64,000 nucleotides of DNA from DAOTXR01 sp034435375 (GTDB lineage Bacteria; Chloroflexota; Anaerolineae; Aggregatilineales; UBA3940), in NCBI GenBank assembly GCA_034435375.1, contig DAOTXR010000031.1, forward strand, positions 1-64,000, in the 5' to 3' direction. Of the stretch, positions 58,298-64,000 are shown piece by piece (the stretch's first letter is position 1; every line of letters starts with the position of its first letter). The notes under the pieces were generated by a model. It was not told the DNA's origin. It did no database searches and saw nothing but the letters and a program-made list of their open reading frames with translations. Made by a program: the position numbers and the translations under genes.

Positions 58298-58975
58298 TCA
58301 GGGGATCACAATTGTCGGCGCGCCGCCCTGCCGTTCCCGCGCTTTCTCCAGCGGCAACGCCACAATGCCGGCCTCTTCACGCCAATCAAGCGCCAGCGTG
58401 GTGAATGGCGTCACCCGCCCCCAGCCCTCGATCATGCGGATGGTGTGGGATGTGACCAGCCGCAGCACCAGCACCTCGATCACCTGCCAGGCTTCAGGGT
58501 CCCGATAGGGGTGCGCCAATACCACTTGCTTGCCATCCTTGAGGCGTGGCACAACCTTGTTGATCAGCCGCTTCCACACGACGGCGCTGACGCGGCGAGC
58601 AGCGGCGTCGCGGATCGGCGCGGGGAAAGCGCGTAGGGTGCTTTCCAGGAAGCGCCCATACTCGTCGGGCGGCATCACCGTGACCTCGGCCCGCCGGATG
58701 CCGCGCCGCCCCATCTCATCCTCTTGATCGGTGACAGTCACGACCGAGACAGCCACGGAACGCGCATCAATGGGAAAACATTTCAAGGAGCGTGCGCCGG
58801 TGTAAATTTCAGCGCCCCAACCCTGGCCGCGCGGCATAGCCCAGCGCCAGATCGTCTTGAGCGTCTGCTCGTCAAAGCCATCAGCCGGCGGCTTGAAGCG
58901 ATAGCCGGGGTGCAAACTATCCAGCGCGTATTCGATCACAAGCTGGCCCATCAGAGAGTCGCCTACAGCTGGCAT
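58298..58975 (-). CDS. GTPase-coupled protein of unknown function
   Basis: This 225-residue protein has no recognisable domain. It begins MPAVGDSLMGQLVIEYALDS and alternates strands and helices (SVAVSVVTVTDQEDEMG, RRAEVTVMPPDEYGRFLESTLRAFP, AWQVIEVLVLRLVTSHTIRM). Its start lies 10 bases after the stop of the GTPase gene, so it is very probably translated from the same message and may be a regulator or effector of that GTPase, as MglB is for MglA. That role is inference from position alone. A second ATG at 58951 is possible. No signal peptide or membrane helix. Confidence 0.65.
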   Translation of the reverse strand: MPAVGDSLMGQLVIEYALDSLHPGYRFKPPADGFDEQTLKTIWRWAMPRGQGWGAEIYTGARSLKCFPIDARSVAVSVVTVTDQEDEMGRRGIRRAEVTVMPPDEYGRFLESTLRAFPAPIRDAAARRVSAVVWKRLINKVVPRLKDGKQVVLAHPYRDPEAWQVIEVLVLRLVTSHTIRMIEGWGRVTPFTTLALDWREEAGIVALPLEKARERQGGAPTIVIP

Positions 58976-58985
58976 TGGCCTGTCT

Positions 58986-59705
58986 TTACTGCGGCTGCTT
59001 TGACCTGGGACGGATGGAGTCGAAGAACTCGACCATGGCCTCCTCGACGCCCTCTTCGGTGACCAAGCTGGTGTGGTAGATCGCATACCGGTAGCGCAGC
59101 CGCTCGGCCTGTGACTTGAGGCGACGTGTCTCGTTGCGGAAGTTCTCCAGGATGTCCTCGACGGTTTGGCTTCCAGACCACAGGTCCGATTTATTGACGA
59201 TCAACAGGAACATTTTGAGCGACCGACGTGCCTCTTCTTCGTCGTCAAGCATTTGTAAGACGAAGTTTAGCGCGTCCTTGTGCTGGTAGATGTTGGTATG
59301 ATCGAGCAGAAAGATGATGCCGCGCGGCCTGGTCTGCCTGAACAACTCTACCCAGTCAGTATCCCACATCGAATATTCACCACCCACGTCGCGTTTGGGT
59401 CGCAGGCGCATGCCGCCACCATCGGCGCTGATGTGCGTCGTGAAGGGCGGCACCGGGTCGCCACCCGCCGCGGTGGGGTCTGGATCGAACGCTTCGAGCA
59501 ACTCCAGGTCGTTGCGCAGCCATTCGATCAACGTGGTTTTGCCGGTCTGCCGGTAGCCCAGCACGATGAAAGGCAACCCAAACACCCGGACATAAGCGAA
59601 GTCGACCACCGTGTCAAGCCGATCGCTGATGGCGCGTGTGAACCGCGAGAGGGATTTCAGAAAGCCGGAGACCATCCGGCCCAGGGTACGAGTCGTTGTG
59701 CTCAT
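58986..59705 (-). CDS. Arf/Ras-like small GTPase
   Basis: This 239-residue protein carries G1 GYRQTGKT (50-57), a G3-like DVGGEY (106-109), G4 NKSD (171-174) and a G5-like TSL. DxGG rather than DTAG recalls Arf, SRPRB and MglA-like GTPases. The first 45 residues form a basic, amphipathic helix (LGRMVSGFLKSLSRFTRAIS) that could attach to the membrane. ATG at 59705 has GAGG eight bases upstream; a longer frame has no such site. It is followed at once by a gene of unknown function, forming a two-gene unit. A role in polarity, surface organisation or trafficking is possible but not shown. Confidence 0.82.
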   Translation of the reverse strand: MSTTTRTLGRMVSGFLKSLSRFTRAISDRLDTVVDFAYVRVFGLPFIVLGYRQTGKTTLIEWLRNDLELLEAFDPDPTAAGGDPVPPFTTHISADGGGMRLRPKRDVGGEYSMWDTDWVELFRQTRPRGIIFLLDHTNIYQHKDALNFVLQMLDDEEEARRSLKMFLLIVNKSDLWSGSQTVEDILENFRNETRRLKSQAERLRYRYAIYHTSLVTEEGVEEAMVEFFDSIRPRSKQPQ

Positions 59706-60051
59706 GACTACCGCCTCTGTGCGCTCCAGTCTTGTTTGTCCTGCGGGCTTGACCGGGGTCATTCTCGGCCAAACCCAAGATTTCACCGAAAGGATTTCCT
59801 CATGCCTCTTCGGCGACAAACCTGATCGTACACCTTTACGCACAAGCCGTCGATAAGTTGCTGATCGTGTTTTAAGCACTCTCTGTGCCATCCCAGCGGT
59901 TGCCCTTCGCGGTGAACCTGCGACATGCTACCTTGTCGCGCCATCTCCCCTGAGCTTCGATTTTGGGCTTTTTGTCAAGATCACTACAATGAAGTGCACG
60001 GCGAACGCTAGGAGATGGGAACGACCAAGCGAGCACAGGGGGATGACAAAG
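59706..60051. other. Intergenic region between divergent GTPase and amidohydrolase genes
   Basis: About 350 bases without a credible gene. It contains the amidohydrolase promoter at 59963-59990. No other motif is convincing. Confidence 0.55.
59963..59990 (+). promoter_or_regulatory. Candidate promoter of the M20 amidohydrolase gene
   Basis: TTGGGC and TACAAT are separated by 16 bases, about 60 bases before the start codon. Confidence 0.55.
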
Positions 60052-61311
60052 ATGAGTAGTGAGCCGCTCCACGGTGCCGGCTTGCGAATCAACGAGCAGA
60101 GACTGCTGCAAGACTTGGATGATCTCGCTCAGATCGGTGGAACGCCTGAGGGGGGAGTGAATCGCCCTGCCCTCTCTGAGGCGGATCTGGAGGCGCGCCG
60201 CTGGCTGCGCGCCAGGGCTAGTGCGGCTGGGATCGAGGCTCGCCAGGATGGCGCGGGCAATATCCACCTGATCCTGCCCGCTGGCGATCCGGATGCGTCA
60301 ACCGTCATGTGTGGCTCGCATCTGGACACGGTGCCCAACGGCGGTCGCTTCGATGGGGCTTTGGGAGTGATTGCCGCGCTTGAGGTATTGCGGACCATCA
60401 AGGATGCCGGATTGAGCCTGCCTGTGCACCTGGAGGCGGTCAGCTTTACTGACGAGGAAGGCACATGGAGCGGCCTTCTGGGCAGCCGGGCGATGGCCGG
60501 TCTGCTCACCGATCGGGACTTTGATGCTCCCCGTGGCGGCAGTGAGGCGTTCATGGCGCGGCTGGCGGCGGCGGGCCTGACATACGAGGGGATCTCTGCC
60601 GCGCGGCGTGATCCCACTGCCATCAAAGCGTGGGTAGAAGTCCACATTGAGCAAGGGTTGCGTTTGGAGGAGTCGGGGCACGCGGTCGGCATTGTGTCGA
60701 GCATTACCGGGATAGCTGCCTACTGGCTGACTTTTGTGGGGCGCGCCGATCATGCCGGGACAACGCCGATGGATCGGCGTCAGGACGCCCTGCGTGGCGT
60801 GGCTGAGTTTCTGCGCCAATCGCGGGAACTGGTGGTTAACCGCTTCCCGCAGGGTGTGATGAACTGCGGCATCGTCGAGGTGTCTCCGGGGGCGTTCAAC
60901 ATTGTACCTGAGCGGGCGCGGCTGGCGCTCGAATTCCGCCACGCCGACCCCGGCAAGTTAGAGGCCATGCGCGAGGCCCTGATCAGCCTGGCCCTCCATG
61001 TCGTTGAGGTTGAAGGGCTGGGGCTGGAAGTTGAACAGATGGGGATACATTCGCCGGTGGCGCTGCATCGCGACGTTTTCATGGCCATTGAACGGGCCTG
61101 CGACACGCTGAACCTGTCGCACATGCACCTGGTCTCCTACGCCGGGCACGACACTCAGATCATGGCGGCCATCACCCGCGCCGGGATGTTCTTTGTGCCC
61201 TCGGTCGGAGGAGCCAGCCACAGCCCGCGCGAGCTGACCCGCCGCGAGGACTGCGTCAATGCGGGGAACGTGCTGTTGCACACTGTGCTGAACTTGGCAG
61301 CTGAGCCATAG
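60052..61311 (+). CDS. M20-family Zn amidohydrolase (N-carbamoyl-amino-acid hydrolase or allantoate amidohydrolase type)
   Basis: This 419-residue enzyme belongs to the hydantoinase/carbamoylase group of M20. Metal ligands are seen in GSHLDTV, FDGALGV, DEEG and the later HIEQG. The lid domain has FVGRADHAGTTPMDRRQDAL and the C-terminal SVGGASHSPRELT supplies the last His. It would remove a carbamoyl group from an N-carbamoyl amino acid, or act on allantoate or ureidoglycolate; the substrate cannot be settled and no hydantoinase or purine gene is adjacent. ATG at 60052 with AGGGGG nine bases upstream is preferred to an ATG three codons earlier. Confidence 0.9.
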   Translation: MSSEPLHGAGLRINEQRLLQDLDDLAQIGGTPEGGVNRPALSEADLEARRWLRARASAAGIEARQDGAGNIHLILPAGDPDASTVMCGSHLDTVPNGGRFDGALGVIAALEVLRTIKDAGLSLPVHLEAVSFTDEEGTWSGLLGSRAMAGLLTDRDFDAPRGGSEAFMARLAAAGLTYEGISAARRDPTAIKAWVEVHIEQGLRLEESGHAVGIVSSITGIAAYWLTFVGRADHAGTTPMDRRQDALRGVAEFLRQSRELVVNRFPQGVMNCGIVEVSPGAFNIVPERARLALEFRHADPGKLEAMREALISLALHVVEVEGLGLEVEQMGIHSPVALHRDVFMAIERACDTLNLSHMHLVSYAGHDTQIMAAITRAGMFFVPSVGGASHSPRELTRREDCVNAGNVLLHTVLNLAAEP

Positions 61312-61325
61312 ACAGGCAGTGGACC

Positions 61326-61892
61326 TCACGTCGGTCGACCATTCGTCTTTTTGATGCGCTCTACAATGGCCTGCCAGCAGGCGGCGTACTCGCCCTCCAG
61401 CGGCGGTTTGAGCGATGAGGACCGGTCTCCAAGCAGCAGCTTGCTGATCGTGTCCAGGAGTATCACCAGTTGAAGATCGCCCTGTTGTTGGGCAAGCACC
61501 AGGCTGCGCCGGACAATGTTGAACCATTCGGCGCGCCGCTCAGGGTGATTGGTCATCACCATCACTGTGTTGGCGGCGATCACATCTAACAGGTTAGGCT
61601 GCGCCTCTGGCCTGATGGGGCCTCCCATTGCTGCCAGCCCACTGAGGATGGCCTGCCAGCAGGCGGCGTACTCGCCCTGCAGCGATGGGTGCAGCGTTTC
61701 CATCGGCTCGCCGAGCAGCAGCTTCTGCACAGCGATCAGCAACGTGATGAGCTGGACATCTCCGTGTGAGCGCGCCGAGGCAATCGCCTCGCGCACTACG
61801 CTGAACCATTCGTCGCGCCGTTGCGGGGCGACTGTCAGCACCTCGACCGTGTTGGCGGCGATCACGTCGAGCAGGTTGGGTTCTTCCTCTAT
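61326..61892 (-). CDS. Tandem-repeat protein with no conventional start codon
   Basis: The frame encodes two repeats of about 85 residues: PNLLDVIAANTVEVLTVAPQ...GEYAACWQAI and PNLLDVIAANTVMVMTNHPE...GEYAACWQAI. Each is probably an all-helical module with a conserved RR-EWF motif. The open frame continues upstream without any ATG, GTG or TTG up to about 61.98 kb and includes a partial earlier repeat (TTRWQAAIDETEGS). The best position is an ATA at 61890-61892, five bases after GGAGG, which looks like a mutated ATG. So it may be a pseudogene, a 5'-truncated gene or an ATA-initiated gene. The repeat is not one I recognise. Confidence 0.45.
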   Translation of the reverse strand: MEEEPNLLDVIAANTVEVLTVAPQRRDEWFSVVREAIASARSHGDVQLITLLIAVQKLLLGEPMETLHPSLQGEYAACWQAILSGLAAMGGPIRPEAQPNLLDVIAANTVMVMTNHPERRAEWFNIVRRSLVLAQQQGDLQLVILLDTISKLLLGDRSSSLKPPLEGEYAACWQAIVERIKKTNGRPT

Positions 61893-61981
61893 GCTGCCCT
61901 CCGTTTCATCAATGGCAGCCTGCCAGCGGGTTGTGCGGCCACCATCGAGGTGTGGGCTGTGCCTATGGTAGTCAGGTTGCT

Positions 61982-62010
61982 TTGTGTCCTCGGAGGACTG
62001 ATTATATACT
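61982..62010 (+). promoter_or_regulatory. Promoter of the alpha/beta hydrolase gene
   Basis: TTGTGT and TATACT are separated by 17 bases, about 35 bases before the start codon. Confidence 0.65.
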
Positions 62011-62044
62011 ACTTGGTGACTTGCGTCGCGCAGAAAGGTTGCAC

Positions 62045-62902
62045 ATGCCCAACCGTTATGCCATTGACAAGACTCTGAAAGCCAACGACCTCCGTTTTCA
62101 CTACCGTGACTGGAATGGGCACGGTTGGCCGGTTTTGCTGCTCCATGGGCTGTCATCGACCAGCCATATCTGGGACCTGGTTGCGGCCCGGCTGGTGGAC
62201 GAGGCCCGCGTGGTGGCCGTCGATCAGCGCGGACACGGCCAGTCTGACAAGCCAGATAGCGCCTACACCTTCGAGGAAATAGGCCGTGACCTGGAAGCTG
62301 TGATTGCTGCGCTCGACTTCGAACGCCCTGTGATCGTGGGGCACAGTTGGGGTGCGCACGTTGGACTGTGGTTGTCCGCTCGTTGCCCGGAAGTAGTTGG
62401 TGGGCTGGTGATGGTCGATGGGGGCATGATGGATATGGGGGACCTGTCGTGGGATCAGGTCATCGAGCGGCTCAGCCCTCCTCAGATTGATGGGACCCCG
62501 GTTGAGGAGTTTCGCCGGATGGTCCAGGAGCGCGCCCCGCAGGGGATGCTTTCCCCTGAGGTTGAGGCGGCCATGCTGTCCAATTTTGAGATCGATGGCA
62601 ACGATCGGATCCGCCGCCGCCTGCCGGTCGAGTATCATCTGCGCATCCTGCGGGCAATGTGGGAGCTGCGCCTCCTGCCGTTCTATGAGAAAGTGGAGTG
62701 CCCGGTACTCCTGCTGCCCACCCGGCACGCCGACGACCTGCCGGAGCATCTGTCGCGCAAACAGCAGGGGGTCGCGCTGGCGCAGGAGAAGCTTGCCGAT
62801 GTGGAGGTGGTGTGGCTGGACGATACGATCCACGACGCGCCGATCCAGCGCCCCGACCGGCTGGCAGAAGAGATCAACCGCTTTCTCCGTGAGCGAATCT
62901 GA
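62045..62902 (+). CDS. Alpha/beta-fold hydrolase
   Basis: This 285-residue protein has the canonical order: LLLHGLSSTSHIWD (oxyanion HG), VVAVDQRGHGQSDKP, nucleophile elbow VGHSWGAH (Ser), a cap region and a catalytic His in TIHDAP; the acid is probably the Asp in RHADDLPEH. Its sequence resembles esterases, epoxide or haloalkane hydrolases and C-C hydrolases; the substrate cannot be assigned. ATG with AAAGG six bases upstream. No signal peptide. Confidence 0.9.
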   Translation: MPNRYAIDKTLKANDLRFHYRDWNGHGWPVLLLHGLSSTSHIWDLVAARLVDEARVVAVDQRGHGQSDKPDSAYTFEEIGRDLEAVIAALDFERPVIVGHSWGAHVGLWLSARCPEVVGGLVMVDGGMMDMGDLSWDQVIERLSPPQIDGTPVEEFRRMVQERAPQGMLSPEVEAAMLSNFEIDGNDRIRRRLPVEYHLRILRAMWELRLLPFYEKVECPVLLLPTRHADDLPEHLSRKQQGVALAQEKLADVEVVWLDDTIHDAPIQRPDRLAEEINRFLRERI

Positions 62903-62983
62903 GAGACATTTTCCCGCGTGGTCCTAGTTCAGTCCTGTGCTACAGTCCTCCCATCGTTGGGTGGAGAGAGGAGATTTCGCTTC

Positions 62984-63427
62984 ATGGGTATCGTCGAGGC
63001 AATCCATATCAAACCTGGCAGCCGCATCCCTATGCAGCCCGTCCGGCAGGCCAGACTGGTGGCTGGCCTAGGCATTGAGGGCGACGCAGCCGCCAGGCAG
63101 CAGAGCAAGCGGCAGGTGCTCGTCATGCCTGCCGAGGTGCTCGACGCCTTTGGTCTGCCAGCCGGTGCGGTGCGTGAGAATATCACCACGCGCGGTTTTG
63201 ACGTGATGGCCCTGAGGCGTGGTCAGCGAGTGCGGATAGGCGAGGCGCTGCTGGAAACGACGCTGGAATGCGCCCCTTGTGGTCTGATGGACCACATCCG
63301 GCCTGGCCTGCAAGAGGCCCTGCGCGGCCAGCGTGGGATGTTATTCCGCGTGGTTTTGGGCGGTATGGTGAATGTTGGAGACCTGATCGAGGTGGTTGAA
63401 GATACACAACCTGGAGATGGCCAATAG
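62984..63427 (+). CDS. MOSC-domain protein
   Basis: This 147-residue protein is a single MOSC domain (GIEGDAAARQQSKRQVLVM, VRENITTRGFD, LRRGQRVRIGEALLE). It has the conserved Cys in TLECAPCGLMD that is thought to carry sulfur for the molybdenum cofactor. Stand-alone MOSC proteins may help metal-cofactor assembly or detoxify N-hydroxylated compounds. AGGAG lies ten bases before the ATG. No molybdenum gene is adjacent. Confidence 0.88.
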   Translation: MGIVEAIHIKPGSRIPMQPVRQARLVAGLGIEGDAAARQQSKRQVLVMPAEVLDAFGLPAGAVRENITTRGFDVMALRRGQRVRIGEALLETTLECAPCGLMDHIRPGLQEALRGQRGMLFRVVLGGMVNVGDLIEVVEDTQPGDGQ

Positions 63428-63464
63428 GGAGTTGCCATGAGGTGCATGCTGAGTTAGAGGCGTC

Positions 63465-63493
63465 AGCAGGCCAGGAACTTCCCCTGGCTTGCT
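63465..63493. terminator. Hairpin between MOSC and permease genes
   Basis: AGCAGGCCAGG pairs with CCTGGCTTGCT (one wobble) across a seven-base loop. No T-run follows, so it may instead be a leader structure. Confidence 0.35.
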
Positions 63494-63548
63494 GGGTGTT
63501 CCACATCGAAACCCTGTACCACACCTCTCCTGAAGGATACAGCGTCTT

Positions 63549-63974
63549 ATGAAGCCACACATTCTTGCCCTCCTAACTGCTCTGGCGTGGGGCATCGGCG
63601 GTTACTGCGAAAAGAAAGGTCTGCACCTGGGCAATCTCTCACCAGAGGTGGGGGTCGCCATCCGTTCGCTGGTGGCGCTGATCCTCATGGCGGCCATCAG
63701 CTTCCCGCAGTGGAGGGCTGCTACGCAGGCCCGTCCGGCGGCGCTGCTGTACATTGCCCTGGGCGGAGGGCTGATCGGCGCGGCCCTGGGGGGGGTGTTC
63801 TACTTCGGCGCGCTCAAGAGCGCGCCGCTGAGCCAGGTGATGCCAATTGCCTTCACCTCTCCACTGTTCGGGGCCTTGCTAAGCGTGATCTTGAGCGGTG
63901 AGCCGCTTACCCCCCGCCTGATCGTCGGCGTGCTGCTGACGGTGGGGGGCATCATTGTCTTGACAGGCAGTTGA
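63549..63974 (+). CDS. Half-size EamA/DMT superfamily permease
   Basis: This 141-residue protein has about five hydrophobic helices and ends with the EamA signature SPLFGALLSVILSGEPLTPRLIVGVLLTVGGIIVL. Typical EamA proteins carry two copies of this domain; one copy suggests a homodimer, as in EmrE-like members. It opens MKPHILALLTALAWGIGGYCEKKGLHLG. AAGGA lies 11 bases before the ATG. Substrate unknown. Confidence 0.85.
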   Translation: MKPHILALLTALAWGIGGYCEKKGLHLGNLSPEVGVAIRSLVALILMAAISFPQWRAATQARPAALLYIALGGGLIGAALGGVFYFGALKSAPLSQVMPIAFTSPLFGALLSVILSGEPLTPRLIVGVLLTVGGIIVLTGS

Positions 63975-64000
63975 GGTGTGCAGCAGAAGGGGCGCCGATC

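Overview
The window is bacterial, GC-rich and gene-dense, and I see no insertion sequence, prophage or CRISPR array in it. The gene set suggests a member of the Chloroflexota, perhaps Anaerolineae. This is inferred from the mix of many lipobox proteins and one LPETG-anchored surface protein (single-membrane style envelope), a T-box leader on serS, CelR-like LacI control of GH94 phosphorylases, multi-domain FHA/GAF kinases, an Arf/Ras-like GTPase and a membrane pyrophosphatase. A CtaA haem A synthase points to aerobic respiration with an aa3-type oxidase. The taxonomic placement is an inference, not something read directly.

Layout. 0-7 kb: a minus-strand sugar-phosphorylase cassette (LacI regulator, cellobiose-phosphorylase-like GH94, second GH94, SRPBCC protein) with three CelR-type palindromes upstream of the regulator. 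7-25 kb: envelope proteins, comprising a 1788-residue LPETG protein, a TPR protein coupled to a clan GH-A glycosidase, an anchored Thr/Pro-rich protein, and a 2746-residue subtilase carrying five beta-propeller modules. tRNA-Glu and tRNA-Arg(CCG) lie among them. 25.7-37 kb: two tRNA-Ser genes, a membrane protein with a DUF922-like HExxH site, secreted and lipoprotein genes (one with three Cys-containing repeats, one with a VWA domain), ctaA, an orphan CpaF-type ATPase, a PD40 propeller protein, a nitrilase remnant and tRNA-Arg(ACG). 37-47 kb: a small membrane protein, serS with a T-box riboswitch, a PP2C phosphatase fused through a membrane helix to an FGE-like domain that lacks the catalytic cysteines, hppA, an HExxH lipoprotein and an unlisted 46-residue membrane peptide. 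47-64 kb: an FHA-GAF-GAF-PAS histidine kinase, an MsbA-like ABC exporter, tandem DegV proteins, three tandem paralogous lipoproteins with PPC-like domains, a Nudix protein, a membrane protein, a decayed methyltransferase, a GTPase with a coupled partner, an M20 amidohydrolase, a tandem-repeat protein, an alpha/beta hydrolase, a MOSC protein and a half-size DMT permease.

How it fits together. The 5' cassette is a self-contained unit for intracellular phosphorolysis of beta-glucosides, probably induced by cellobiose. The remainder is dominated by secreted and anchored proteins of unknown role plus signalling proteins that sense or act across the membrane. Many genes are separated by clear hairpin terminators, so most transcription units are short. 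Several remnants (nitrilase, methyltransferase, possibly the 61.3 kb repeat gene) show ongoing gene decay. I did not find an obvious complete new system. The most unusual items are the PP2C-FGE fusion, the propeller-array subtilase, the GTPase pair, the TGE-repeat PD40 protein and the 46-residue peptide.
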